Source of the DNA: Clostridia bacterium
GTDB taxonomy: Bacteria; Bacillota; Clostridia; Christensenellales; Aristaeellaceae
Assembly (NCBI GenBank): GCA_017470095.1
Contig: JAFUFC010000101.1
Coordinates: forward strand, 1 to 64,000
Direction: 5' to 3'
Length of the DNA stretch: 64,000 nt
Below the pieces are notes generated by a model that saw only the letters and a list, made by a program, of their open reading frames with translations, ran no database searches and was not told the DNA's origin. This document shows, one piece after another, positions 44,296-53,705 of the stretch (its first letter is position 1; each line of letters starts with the position of its first letter). The position numbers were made by a program, and so were the translations under genes.

Positions 44296-44327
44296 AAAAA
44301 AGCCACCGGGCATTTGCAGCCGGTGGC
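44296..44327 (-). terminator. Intrinsic terminator (attenuator) between leader peptide and ABC genes
   Basis: GCCACCGG/CCGGTGGC stem with a 10-nt loop followed by TTTTTT on the minus strand. It lies after the leader-peptide stop and 43 bp before the first ABC gene, so transcripts must pass it to express the exporter. The loop holds GCAAAT, complementary to ATTTGC inside leader codons 16-18. Confidence 0.8.
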
Positions 44328-44351
44328 CTTCATATTCTGCCGATAGCACAG

Positions 44352-44447
44352 TTATTTCCTGTGCCGCGCAGCTGTCAGGCGGCCGCAAACGTACGCAAAT
44401 ACTCCCTGTTCCCGGGTAATTGCATTCAGCTTGGTGATCATGGTCAT
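44352..44447 (-). CDS. 31-codon leader peptide upstream of the ABC exporter genes
   Basis: A short frame, MTMITKLNAITREQG then VFAYVCGRLTAARHRK and TAA, behind the strong ribosome binding site AAGGAGG at 8-nt spacing and about 30 nt after the predicted transcript start. The arrangement promoter, short ORF, terminator, heterodimeric ABC exporter is that of bmrB-bmrCD in Bacillus subtilis, where ribosome stalling on the leader lets polymerase pass the terminator. The bases around the stop codon can form GCACAG/CTGTGC, and GGCCGC in the ribosome binding site region can pair with GCGGCC in codons 20-23. The family of the peptide is not known to me. Confidence 0.7.
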   Translation of the reverse strand: MTMITKLNAITREQGVFAYVCGRLTAARHRK

Positions 44448-44473
44448 TGTCGCGGCCTCCTTTCCTTTCAATT

Positions 44474-44513
44474 TGTACTTGTACAGTATATCTGCCGATG
44501 CAGGAAATGTCAA
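44474..44513 (-). promoter_or_regulatory. Consensus promoter of the leader/ABC operon with an overlapping inverted repeat
   Basis: On the minus strand TTGACA (44513-44508), 17-nt spacer, TATACT (44490-44485). An inverted repeat TGTAC-TT-GTACA at 44474-44485 overlaps the -10 edge and transcript start and could bind a repressor. Confidence 0.8.
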
Positions 44514-44582
44514 CCATTTTTCGGAAATTTCTTTTCTTCATCGTATTGAAATAACTTTTTTTCGATATTCGATAAATTTTTG

Positions 44583-44611
44583 TTGACATTTAAGAAGTCT
44601 TGTGCTATATT
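44583..44611 (+). promoter_or_regulatory. Promoter of the DUF2975 cluster
   Basis: TTGACA (44583-44588), 17-nt spacer, TATATT (44606-44611), divergent from the ABC leader promoter about 70 bp away. Confidence 0.8.
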
Positions 44612-44635
44612 ATCCCCGTAAGGAGGGAAAAAATC

Positions 44636-45115
44636 ATGGAACACAAAAAAGTATCCCGGTATCTGATCGCCGCGGGCATCCTGGCCGCGCTGGTGGGCGG
44701 CGTCGTATTCTTTGTTTTCGTCCCCTTTGAAGCTGTCCTGTGCCGGGCGCTGTACCCGGAATGGGCCCATTTGTTCTGGCCGGGCCTGGCGCTGACCTGG
44801 ATCATCGCCGGGCTGTACATGTTCGCCATGGCGGATTATTTCCGCATCTGCGGCCGCATTGGGAAGGATCAATCCTTCTGCATGGAAAACGCCCGGGGCC
44901 TGCACCGCATCGCCTGGCTGCTGATTGCCGCTGGCGGGGTGATCCTGGCCACCGCGTTGGCCTGCTTTTTGGGCAACGTCGGCAATTTTGGCTTTACGCT
45001 GATGCTTTTGGCCGTGGCTGTCGCCAGCGCCGCCATGGGCGTGCTGGCCTGGGGGCTGGGCAAATTGCTCGCCCGGGCCGTACGGCTGAAGGAAGAAAAC
45101 GACCTGACGGTGTAA
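44636..45115 (+). CDS. DUF2975 family membrane protein
   Basis: 159 residues from ATG 44636 behind AAGGAGGG; a longer frame would start inside the promoter. Four membrane helices (LIAAGILAALVGGVVFFVFV, LFWPGLALTWIIAGLYMFAM, IAWLLIAAGGVILATALACF, LMLLAVAVASAAMGVLAWGL) and a short charged tail. DUF2975 proteins are nearly always followed by a small YozG-type HTH regulator, as here. The function is unknown; a membrane sensor or partner of the regulator is plausible. Confidence 0.8.
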   Translation: MEHKKVSRYLIAAGILAALVGGVVFFVFVPFEAVLCRALYPEWAHLFWPGLALTWIIAGLYMFAMADYFRICGRIGKDQSFCMENARGLHRIAWLLIAAGGVILATALACFLGNVGNFGFTLMLLAVAVASAAMGVLAWGLGKLLARAVRLKEENDLTV

Positions 45116-45128
45116 GGAGGGACGCGCA

Positions 45129-45341
45129 ATGATCCGCATCGATCTGGACGTGATGCTGGCCAAACGAAAAATGAGCATGACGGAACTCAGCAATCAGGTG
45201 GGCATCACCCTGGCTAATCTTTCCATCCTGAAAAACGGAAAAGCAAAGGCCGTGCGCCTTTCCACCCTGGAAGCCATCTGCAAAGCGCTGAACTGCCAGC
45301 CGGGGGATATCCTGGTGTATGAGGAGGAAGCCAGGGCATGA
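45129..45341 (+). CDS. Small Cro/CI-type HTH regulator (YozG-like)
   Basis: 70 residues. MIRIDLDVMLAKRKMSMTEL, then SNQVGITLANLSILKNGKAK and LSTLEAICKALNCQPGDILV form a complete five-helix HTH with nothing added. This is the usual companion of DUF2975 proteins. It probably regulates its own cluster and may act on the neighbouring ABC operon. AAGGAGGGACGCGCA precedes the ATG. Its stop overlaps the next start (ATGA). Confidence 0.88.
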   Translation: MIRIDLDVMLAKRKMSMTELSNQVGITLANLSILKNGKAKAVRLSTLEAICKALNCQPGDILVYEEEARA

Positions 45342-45955
45342 GGAAAGCCATCAAAATCATGCTGCTTTCCCTGCTCGTTTGCATCCTGCTGTTTCCCTTC
45401 GCCGCCGCCGTCCTGCTCTTCCTGACCGGCTGCGACGAAGGCAGCGCTGCCCTCAGCCATTTTCCCGACGAAGAAACCGTCCTGGAGGTTCAAACGGTCT
45501 CCGCCGGAAATTCTGAAGCAACATCCTATTACGCCCTCGCCGGCGACGGGCGCATCAAAGCAGCCGATGCTTTCGAGCCGGAAGAAATGGGGGTTTATAC
45601 CATGCCTTTGGGCTGCTTCCGCTTGCCAAGGGACGCATCCGAAAATGTGAACACCTTGCAATATAAAGCCCTTCTGGACGCGGACGGGCAGGAGGTGTCC
45701 GTACCGCCCGAAATAGAGCCGGTTTTTGATGCGCTGGAACAGCTGGAGCATGCGCTCTTGAACGTCCGCATATTCAAAACCCAGCACGGGCTGTTCGTAT
45801 ATGTCGAATATAACGTGAACCTGTGGGACCCCTGCCTGCTGTTTTATTTCGATCCGGACAGCGGCCGCCTGATCAAGCTGCACACCTGGAACGGCGAAAC
45901 CGTCACCGGGCTGCGCGTGCGGGACATCAGCCGTATCCAAAAGGAAGTACATTGA
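45338..45955 (+). CDS. Putative membrane-anchored protein, unknown function
   Basis: 205 residues, translationally coupled to the HTH gene by ATGA. The N-terminus has a basic start (MRKAIKIM), a long hydrophobic stretch and LFLTGC, which fits either a signal anchor or a lipobox with Cys near residue 32. The rest is a soluble outer domain with no recognised motif (YYALAGDGRIKAADAFEPEE, VYVEYNVNLWDPCLLFYFDP). Its place suggests it belongs to the DUF2975/HTH system. Confidence 0.65.
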   Translation: MRKAIKIMLLSLLVCILLFPFAAAVLLFLTGCDEGSAALSHFPDEETVLEVQTVSAGNSEATSYYALAGDGRIKAADAFEPEEMGVYTMPLGCFRLPRDASENVNTLQYKALLDADGQEVSVPPEIEPVFDALEQLEHALLNVRIFKTQHGLFVYVEYNVNLWDPCLLFYFDPDSGRLIKLHTWNGETVTGLRVRDISRIQKEVH

Positions 45956-45993
45956 AAAAACAGGCAAAATACAAGCAAAGAACAGCCATCGTC

Positions 45994-46051
45994 TTGCATT
46001 TCTTTTCCATCCTTTTATATAATAACGCCGAAGTGATTATACGCTTCGGCG
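45994..46051 (+). promoter_or_regulatory. Candidate gdhA promoter and adjacent hairpin
   Basis: TTGCAT (45994-45999), 18-nt spacer, TATAAT (46018-46023). Right after it, CGCCGAAG/CTTCGGCG at 46026-46051 forms a stem followed by TTTCATTT. It may be the terminator of the preceding cluster or an attenuating stem in the gdhA leader, since the transcript would start at about its left arm. Confidence 0.5.
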
Positions 46052-46075
46052 TTTCATTTAAAAAGGAGGCAATAA

Positions 46076-47416
<1,341 letters not shown>

Positions 47417-47441
47417 CCTGATTTGAAAACAGATTTCCTTT

Positions 47442-47480
47442 TGCCGTCTCCTTGCCGGGACGGCATTTCTGTGCTACGAT
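47442..47480 (+). promoter_or_regulatory. Overlapping gdhA terminator-like stem and amidohydrolase promoter
   Basis: GCCGTC/GGACGGC with a TTT tail follows gdhA. TTGCCG (47452-47457), 17-nt spacer and TACGAT (47475-47480) form a candidate promoter for the next gene, sharing bases with the stem. Confidence 0.45.
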
Positions 47481-47506
47481 AGAAAAAAACAGGAGGATTA
47501 TCATTC

Positions 47507-48646
47507 ATGCTGATTAAAAACGGCACGATTCACGACGCGATCCATGAAACGCCTTATGCCGCCGATATCCTGGTCAAGGACGGCAAAATCGCAGCTATCG
47601 GCCCAAACCTGCCCTGTGAAAGCGAGGAAACGGTGGACGCCGCCGGCCTGCACGTTTACCCCGGCTTTGTAGACGCCCACAGCCACCTGGGCCTGGACAG
47701 CGACGGCGTGGGTTACGAAGGCTGGGATTACAATGAACTAAACGACCCCATTTCTCCCCAGATGCGGGGAATTGACGGCTTCAAGCCCATGCAGCCCTGC
47801 ATGCTCACCGCCGCCAGGGCGGGCGTGACCACTGTGTGCACCGGTCCCGGCAGCGCCAACGTGCTGGGCGGCACCTTTTGCGCGGTGAAAACCGTGGGCA
47901 AGCGGGTGGAAAATATGCTGGTGAAAGAAGCCATCGCCATGAAGTGCGCTTTCGGCGAAAACCCCAAGCGCTGCTACCGGGAGAAGGGTGTATCCACCCG
48001 CATGACCACCGCCGCCAAGCTGCGAGAAGCCTTGTTCAAAGCCTGGGAATACATGGAAAAGAAAGAAGCTGCCGGAAACGATCCCAGCAAAAAACCGGCT
48101 TTTGACCTGAAAATGGAAGCGTTGATTCCCGTGCTGAAACGGGACATTCCCCTGAAGGCCCATGCTCACGCGGCGGAGGATATTTTCACCGCTCTGCGCA
48201 TCGCCAAAGAATTCAACGTCAAAATCACCCTGGAGCATGTCACCGAAGGTCACCTGATCGCCGATGAGCTGGCCAAGGAAAACGTGCCCTGCGCTGTGGG
48301 CCCGTCCCTCACCAATGCCAGCAAATTTGAGCTCAGGAACAAGACTTTTGACACGCCCGCCATCTTGAGCCGCGCGGGCTTGCAGGTATCCATCATCACC
48401 GACGCGCCGGTCATTCCCCAGGAATACCTGCCCCTGTGCGCCGGCTTGGCCATTAAGCACGGCATGGACCCCTTCGCTGCCCTCCAGGCTATCACCATCA
48501 ACCCCGCCAAGCACGCGGGCATTGAAAACAGAGTCGGTAGCATTGAAGCGGGCAAGGACGCCGATCTGGTACTGTGCGCCGGTTCGCCCTTCGACACCGA
48601 CCCGGAAATCAAAGCCGTATACATCAACGGAACGCTGGTGGAGTAA
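47507..48646 (+). CDS. Amidohydrolase family protein
   Basis: 379 residues. The HxH metal motif is DAHSHLGLD (about residue 55), further metal ligands are the His in PLKAHAHAAEDI and in LEHVTEGHL, and the Asp in SIITDAPVIP completes the amidohydrolase set. The small beta-domain signatures are MLIKNGTIHDA and AGKDADLVLCAG. The closest style is the imidazolonepropionase/dipeptidase-like group with HxH, His, His and Asp. It could hydrolyse an N-acyl or cyclic amide compound; no neighbouring gene narrows this. It has its own promoter downstream of gdhA. Confidence 0.82.
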   Translation: MLIKNGTIHDAIHETPYAADILVKDGKIAAIGPNLPCESEETVDAAGLHVYPGFVDAHSHLGLDSDGVGYEGWDYNELNDPISPQMRGIDGFKPMQPCMLTAARAGVTTVCTGPGSANVLGGTFCAVKTVGKRVENMLVKEAIAMKCAFGENPKRCYREKGVSTRMTTAAKLREALFKAWEYMEKKEAAGNDPSKKPAFDLKMEALIPVLKRDIPLKAHAHAAEDIFTALRIAKEFNVKITLEHVTEGHLIADELAKENVPCAVGPSLTNASKFELRNKTFDTPAILSRAGLQVSIITDAPVIPQEYLPLCAGLAIKHGMDPFAALQAITINPAKHAGIENRVGSIEAGKDADLVLCAGSPFDTDPEIKAVYINGTLVE

Positions 48647-48683
48647 CCGGTTTATCCTATTTTTATCATAATACGATTTTCCC

Positions 48684-48832
48684 TCTAAAAGGTTGAATCT
48701 TCGGGTGTCTTTTTCGCCCTGGCCGCGCTTTATACGCCCCGCGCCACTCTGCATCGCAGCGCTGCTCCGTCTCCCTTCGTTCAGCTTAGTCAGGGCGAAA
48801 AATCCATTCCGAGTTTTTCAACATTTTAGACG
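48684..48832. repeat. Long imperfect inverted repeat between amidohydrolase and glnN
   Basis: Arms TCTAAAA-GG-TTGAA ... TTTTTCGCCCTG and CAGGGCGAAAAA ... TTCAA-CA-TTTTAGA pair over about 40 nt with interruptions, enclosing about 65 bp. It has no coding potential. It may be a folded RNA or a small mobile palindromic unit. Confidence 0.5.
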
Positions 48833-48843
48833 TCAAATGGCAT

Positions 48844-48880
48844 AAAAAATGCACCCTTCCACATTGAAGGATGCATTTTT
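48844..48880. terminator. Bidirectional terminator between amidohydrolase and glnN
   Basis: AAAAATGCA-CCCTTC and GAAGG-ATGCATTTTT pair around CACATT, with T-runs on both strands. Confidence 0.85.
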
Positions 48881-48892
48881 ATTGCAATGATT

Positions 48893-50980
48893 CTATTTCG
48901 TCGTCAGCAGTTCCCCATACCCCGGGAACGGCCAGGCGTTCCGGTCAACAATGCCCTCCGCTTCGTCCACCAGGGCGCGGGTTTCGGCCATCCGCTGGAA
49001 CACATCATCCCGGCAGGCCCGGGCCTTTGCCAAGGGATCATCAGCCAAATCAATGCGCAGCAGGCTGTCGTTGAGCGCATCGGCCTTGCTGTCGATCTCG
49101 GCGATCAGCTGGGACAGCTTTTTCACCAGCTTTTCTTCGCAGGGCAGGGGCAGATCGGGCAGCAATACCCGCTTGCCGGCCGCAGCCTGGGCCAAAGCGC
49201 CGGAATAGGTGATCAGGGCCGGGAGGATTTCTTTGTTCACGATATCCAGCATGGCGTGGGCTTCGATGGCGATCACCTTGCTGTAATTTTCCAGCAGGAT
49301 TTCGTACCGGCTGTGGAGCTCCTCCCCGCTGTACACCTGCTGCCGCTCAAAGAGGGCAATGTTTTCCGGCTGAATCAGATAAGGCAGGGCGTCCGGCGTG
49401 CTGGGCAAATCCAGCAATCCCCGCTTCGTGGCTTCCTGCTTCCAGGCAGCGGCATAATTATTGCCATTGAAAATGATGCGCTTGTGGTTGGTGATGGTAT
49501 CCACCACAATCTGCTCCACCTCGGCCCGCAAATCGGCCGCCTGTTCCAGCCGTTCCGCAAAGCCCATCAGCACGTCGGCCACGATGGTGTTGAGCGTCAC
49601 ATTGGCATCGGCAATCGACACAGCGGAGCCAGGCATGCGGAACTCAAATTTATTGCCGGTAAAGGCAAAGGGAGAGGTGCGGTTGCGGTCAGTGGTATCC
49701 TTGGGAATACGGGGCAGGGTGGTAACGCCGATATTGACCGCCGTGCGGGCCCCGGCCACATAGGCCTGGTGGTTTTCGATGGCGTCCAGAATGGACTGCA
49801 GTTCATCCCCCAGGAACATTGAAATAATGGCCGGCGGCGCTTCATTGGCCCCCAGGCGGTGGTCATTGCCCGCGCTGGCAATGGAGATGCGCAGCAGATC
49901 CTGATGCAAATCAACAGCCTGAATCACCGCCACCAGGAACAGCAAAAACTGCGCGTTTTCAGCAGGGGTCTCCCCCGGTTCCAGCAGGTTCATGCCCGTA
50001 TCGGTAGACATGCTCCAGTTATTATGCTTGCCGGAGCCGTTCACCCCGGCAAAGGGCTTTTCGTGCAGCAGGCAGGCAAAGCCGTGCCGAGCCGCCACCT
50101 TTTTGAGAATTTCCATGGTCAATTGGTTATGGTCGGTGGCGATATTGGCGCTGGAAAAGATGGGGGCCAATTCATGCTGGCAGGGGGCCACCTCGTTGTG
50201 CTCCGTCTTGGCGGACACGCCCAGCTTCCACAGTTCCTCATCCACCTCCCGCATGAAGGCGGACACCCGGGGCTTGATGCTGCCATAGTAATGGTCATCC
50301 AGCTCCTGGCCCTTGGGCGGACGAGCGCCAAACAGGGTGCGGCCGGTATAGATCAAATCCCGGCGCTGATAAAACAATTCCTTATCAATGAGGAAATATT
50401 CCTGTTCCGGCCCCACGGTGGGGGTGACCCGCTTCACATCGTGATGGCCAAACAGCTTCAAAATGCGCATTGCCTGGCGGTTCAGCGCTTCAATGGAGCG
50501 CAGCAGGGGCGTTTTTTTATCCAACGCTTGGCCACCATAGCTGCAAAACGCGGTGGGGATGCACAGCGTGCCTTCCTTGATAAAGGCATAGCTGGTAGGG
50601 TCCCAGGCGGTATAGCCCCGGGCCTCGAAGGTGGCCCGCAAGCCGCCGGAGGGGAAGGAAGACGCATCCGATTCGCCCTTCACCAGTTCCCGGCCGCTGA
50701 ATTCCATGATGGCCCCGCCGCCTTCGATGGGCGACAGGAAGGAATCGTGCTTTTCGGCGGTAATGCCGGTCATGGGCTGGAACCAGTGGGTGAAGTGGGT
50801 GGCGCCCTTTTCAATGGCCCAATCCTTCATGGTGTTGGCCACCACGCTGGCCACCTCCGGGTTCAAGGGCGTGCCCTCCACCATGGTCTTGTGCAGGGCC
50901 CGGTAGGTTTCCTTGGGCAGGCGCTGGCGCATCACCGCGTCATTAAATACCATGCTGCCGAATATTTCCTGAGGATTCAT
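48893..50980 (-). CDS. glnN: Type III glutamine synthetase
   Basis: 695 residues from ATG 50980, chosen because GGAGG stands 7 nt before it. The large GSIII form of Bacteroides and Clostridia joins ammonium and glutamate using [23 protein letters not shown] near the N-terminus, [16 protein letters not shown] and HEVAP-type metal residues in [15 protein letters not shown], and [20 protein letters not shown] around the ATP/ammonium site are all present. A promoter followed directly by a terminator-like hairpin precedes it (51004-51086), suggesting control by antitermination. Confidence 0.95.
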   Translation of the reverse strand: MNPQEIFGSMVFNDAVMRQRLPKETYRALHKTMVEGTPLNPEVASVVANTMKDWAIEKGATHFTHWFQPMTGITAEKHDSFLSPIEGGGAIMEFSGRELVKGESDASSFPSGGLRATFEARGYTAWDPTSYAFIKEGTLCIPTAFCSYGGQALDKKTPLLRSIEALNRQAMRILKLFGHHDVKRVTPTVGPEQEYFLIDKELFYQRRDLIYTGRTLFGARPPKGQELDDHYYGSIKPRVSAFMREVDEELWKLGVSAKTEHNEVAPCQHELAPIFSSANIATDHNQLTMEILKKVAARHGFACLLHEKPFAGVNGSGKHNNWSMSTDTGMNLLEPGETPAENAQFLLFLVAVIQAVDLHQDLLRISIASAGNDHRLGANEAPPAIISMFLGDELQSILDAIENHQAYVAGARTAVNIGVTTLPRIPKDTTDRNRTSPFAFTGNKFEFRMPGSAVSIADANVTLNTIVADVLMGFAERLEQAADLRAEVEQIVVDTITNHKRIIFNGNNYAAAWKQEATKRGLLDLPSTPDALPYLIQPENIALFERQQVYSGEELHSRYEILLENYSKVIAIEAHAMLDIVNKEILPALITYSGALAQAAAGKRVLLPDLPLPCEEKLVKKLSQLIAEIDSKADALNDSLLRIDLADDPLAKARACRDDVFQRMAETRALVDEAEGIVDRNAWPFPGYGELLTTK

Positions 50981-51003
50981 GGGCATTCCTCCGTCTTCCG
51001 ATG

Positions 51004-51044
51004 AATAAAAACACGGGCACTGCACAAATCATGCAGTGCCTGTG
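51004..51044 (-). terminator. Terminator-like hairpin in the glnN leader (also just past serA)
   Basis: On the minus strand GGCACTGCA/TGCAGTGCC with flanking CAC/GTG pairs and a 7-nt loop, then TTTTTATTC. It lies between the promoter at 51057-51086 and the glnN start, so it can act on glnN transcripts as well as on read-through from serA. Confidence 0.8.
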
Positions 51045-51056
51045 CAACGCTTTTCT

Positions 51057-51086
51057 ATTGTAAAATGTTTTGGCACGCCCTGTCAA
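51057..51086 (-). promoter_or_regulatory. Promoter of glnN
   Basis: On the minus strand TTGACA (51086-51081), 18-nt spacer, TACAAT (51062-51057), 23 bp after the serA stop. Confidence 0.7.
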
Positions 51087-51108
51087 GGCTCAATTTGCCA
51101 AATTTCCT

Positions 51109-52278
51109 TTATTTTCCGATCAGCCGCACCCGCACCACGTTGTTCAGCTTTCCCAGGCTGGACAGCAAGGTTTCATCCGGCTGGTTTTCCAGTTCCAGCA
51201 CGGTAACGGCCACATCGTTCCGGCTCTTATTGAGCATGTTCAAAATATTGATGCCCCGGCCGGAAATGATAGCGGAGATATTGCTCACGATGCCAGGCAC
51301 ATTCTTGTGGATCAGCAACACCCGGCTGCCTTCCGGCGCGCCAAGAATGATTTCCGGCATGTTCACGCTATTGCGGATCACGCCCTTTTCCAGGTAGTCC
51401 TTCAACTCGGCGGCGGCCATTTCGGCGCAGCGTTCTTCACTTTCAGGGGTCGACGCGCCCAAATGCGGCAGGCACACCACCTTGGGGGTATCCGCCAAGG
51501 CATTGGTGGCAAAATCGGTCACGTAAGTGGCCAGCTGGCCCTCGGCTATGGCAGCCTTGATCGCGTCTGGGTCGGCCAATTCGCCCCGGGAAAAATTCAA
51601 AATCCGCACGCCGGTCTTGAGCCCTTTCAGGAAGGCCTCGTTGATCATGCCCCGGGTGGAATCCATCAGCGGAATATGGACCGTAATGTAATCGGCGTCC
51701 TTCACCGCTCCTTCGATGGTGTCCGCGTGGCGAATGGCTCTGGACAGGCTCCAGGCGTGGGCCACAGAAATATAGGGGTCATAACCCGTCACTTCCATGC
51801 CGAAGCCGTTGGCCGCAGCATTGGCCACCAGCGCGCCGATGGCCCCCAGGCCGATCACCGCCAGCTTCTTGCCCCGCAGCTCCGGGCCCACAAACTGGGC
51901 CTTTTGCTTTTCTACCAGTTTCTCCAGGCCCGGCTCATCCTTGCTCTGTTTCACCCATTGAATGCCCCCGGCGATGTCCCGGCTGGCCAGCAGCAGGCCC
52001 GCCATCACCAGTTCTGCCACAGCGTTGGCGTTGGCTCCGGGGGTGTTGAACACCACGATACCCTTCTCCGAGCACTTGGGAATGGGGATATTGTTGACCC
52101 CCGCGCCGGCCCGGGCAATGGCCAGCAGGGATGCGGGCAATTCCAGATCGTGCATGGCCGCGGAGCGCACCAGAATGGCGTCCGGCGTGGGCTCGTTGTT
52201 GGATACGGTATACATCCCCGCGGACAAAGATTCGTGAATCACAGGCGAAATGCTGTTAAGCGTCTGCACCTTGAACAT
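51109..52278 (-). CDS. serA: D-3-phosphoglycerate dehydrogenase
   Basis: 389 residues. It oxidises 3-phosphoglycerate with NAD in the first step of serine synthesis. Motifs: AIARAGAGVNNIP, the NAD loop AVIGLGAIGALVANAA (about residues 140-155), catalytic Arg and Glu regions ILNFSRGELAD and the His in VVCLPHLGASTPESEE. The C-terminal 75 residues (RVLLIHKNVPGIVSNISAII) are an ACT domain, so serine feedback is likely. The preferred ATG follows AAGGAGG. It begins 12 bp after serC, forming a two-gene operon. Confidence 0.94.
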   Translation of the reverse strand: MFKVQTLNSISPVIHESLSAGMYTVSNNEPTPDAILVRSAAMHDLELPASLLAIARAGAGVNNIPIPKCSEKGIVVFNTPGANANAVAELVMAGLLLASRDIAGGIQWVKQSKDEPGLEKLVEKQKAQFVGPELRGKKLAVIGLGAIGALVANAAANGFGMEVTGYDPYISVAHAWSLSRAIRHADTIEGAVKDADYITVHIPLMDSTRGMINEAFLKGLKTGVRILNFSRGELADPDAIKAAIAEGQLATYVTDFATNALADTPKVVCLPHLGASTPESEERCAEMAAAELKDYLEKGVIRNSVNMPEIILGAPEGSRVLLIHKNVPGIVSNISAIISGRGINILNMLNKSRNDVAVTVLELENQPDETLLSSLGKLNNVVRVRLIGK

Positions 52279-52290
52279 GCTTTTTCCTCC

Positions 52291-53361
52291 TTATTGCTGG
52301 GCCTCGAACGCCTTCATCACGTCCACCAGCCGCTTCACGCCCTCAATGGGCATGGCGTTATAAATGCTGGCGCGCATGCCGCCTACGCTGCGGTGACCCT
52401 TCAAATTGACCAAGCCCTGCGCGGCGGCAAATTTGACAAACGCGGCATCCTTTTCCTTGTCGCCGGTGACGAAGGTGACGTTCATGACGGAGCGGAATTC
52501 CTTCTGCGCCGTACCCTTGAACACCTTGCTGTTGTCCAGGAAATCATAGATCAGCGCGGCTTTTTCCTGATTCACCTTCGCAATACCTTCCACGCCGCCC
52601 TGATTTTGCAGCCACTCCATGCACAAGCCCGCCACATAAATAGCGAAGGTGTTGGGGGTGTTCAGCATGCTTTCGTTATCCGCCTGGGTGGCCCAATTGA
52701 ACACCTTGGGGCAGATGGGCAGGGCATGGCCCAGCAAATCTTTACGCACAATCAGCACGCACAGGCCCGCCGGCCCGATGTTCTTCTGCGCCCCGGCATA
52801 CACTACGCCAAATTTTTCGATATCGTATACTTCGCCCAGGATGTTGCTGCTCATGTCCGCCACCAGGGGCGCGTCGCCTTCCGGCAATTCAATAAAATGC
52901 GTGCCGTAAATGGTGTTATTGGTAGTAATGTGCAGATAATCGGCGCCCGGAGTCAGTTTACCCTTCCAGTCAGGAATATAGGTGTAATTGTCCGCCCGGG
53001 AGGAAGCGACGATGCTGACCTTGCCGTACTTGACCGCTTCACCCGCCGCACCGTGGGCAAAATTGCCGCTGTCGATGTAATCGGCCACGCCGTTCACCAT
53101 CAAGTTCATGGGGATGGACGCGAATTGGGCCGTGGCGCCGCCGTGGAGAAACAGCACGGCATAAGTATCCGGAATGTGCATCAAGGCGCGCAGCCGAGCT
53201 TCCGCGTCATGGATGATATCCAAGTACATGGCGCTGCGGTGGCTCATTTCCATCACGCTCATGCCGGTATCGGCGTACTCAGGCAGGGCAGCCTTCACCT
53301 TTTCCAGAACGGGCAAGGGCAGGGCCGAGGGACCGGGAGAAAAATTATATACACGTGCCAT
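52291..53361 (-). CDS. serC: Phosphoserine aminotransferase
   Basis: 356 residues. It transaminates 3-phosphohydroxypyruvate with glutamate, next to serA in the pathway. FSPGPSALPLPVLEKVK, MEMSHRS, and the PLP lysine region YAGAQKNIGPAGLCVLIVRK with Lys near residue 190 are typical. GHRSVGGMRASIYNAMP supplies the phosphate-binding Arg. No serB phosphatase gene is nearby. It is the first gene of the operon and has its own promoter. Confidence 0.95.
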   Translation of the reverse strand: MARVYNFSPGPSALPLPVLEKVKAALPEYADTGMSVMEMSHRSAMYLDIIHDAEARLRALMHIPDTYAVLFLHGGATAQFASIPMNLMVNGVADYIDSGNFAHGAAGEAVKYGKVSIVASSRADNYTYIPDWKGKLTPGADYLHITTNNTIYGTHFIELPEGDAPLVADMSSNILGEVYDIEKFGVVYAGAQKNIGPAGLCVLIVRKDLLGHALPICPKVFNWATQADNESMLNTPNTFAIYVAGLCMEWLQNQGGVEGIAKVNQEKAALIYDFLDNSKVFKGTAQKEFRSVMNVTFVTGDKEKDAAFVKFAAAQGLVNLKGHRSVGGMRASIYNAMPIEGVKRLVDVMKAFEAQQ

Positions 53362-53446
53362 ACGGATTGACGCCTTCCTTTCATTTCCTTCTTCCCTGAC
53401 CGGGCTGTTTTCTGCCCGCAGGGTGAAAAACGTTCCTGCAAGAATA

Positions 53447-53475
53447 ATTGTACGCCTTTATGAAAATAAATGCAA
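53447..53475 (-). promoter_or_regulatory. Promoter of serCA
   Basis: On the minus strand TTGCAT, 17-nt spacer, TACAAT; about 85 bp of leader follow before serC. Confidence 0.6.
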
Positions 53476-53566
53476 GGAACATTCTCATTCAATACAGACA
53501 AAAAACATTCTCCTTTTCTCCTGCTCAGCCCCTTTCTTTCCACCATATCTTGTGCTTGTCATTTTC

Positions 53567-53678
53567 TGTCGAACGAAATATGGGGTTTTCGACAGCATTC
53601 GGCAATTCTTGCTCTTGCACCAAAGCATTCGACGGCGTATGCTGTATACGACAGCAAAATCCAAAAACCGCTGTCGTT
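53567..53678 (+). promoter_or_regulatory. Cluster of Spo0A-box-like sites and candidate promoter of the Spo0E-like gene
   Basis: Exact TGTCGAA matches at 53567-53573 and, on the minus strand, 53588-53594. One-mismatch copies at 53628-53634, 53647-53653 and 53672-53678. A candidate promoter TTGCAC (53615-53620), 17-nt spacer, TATGCT (53638-53643) encloses the third box, so bound Spo0A could block or adjust transcription. Confidence 0.55.
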
Positions 53679-53705
53679 TTCGCAGACAAAAAGGAGGGTT
53701 ATCTC

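Noticed and set aside
44417..44447. Leader peptide begins MTMIT like E. coli LacZ alpha, raising the idea of vector contamination
   Set aside because: The match stops after five residues, the codons and upstream bases differ from lac, and the region continues smoothly into native genes.
53448..53705. N-terminal extension of the Spo0E-like gene
   Set aside because: The extra 86 codons cover the promoter and Spo0A-box region, and the clear ribosome binding site favours ATG 53706.
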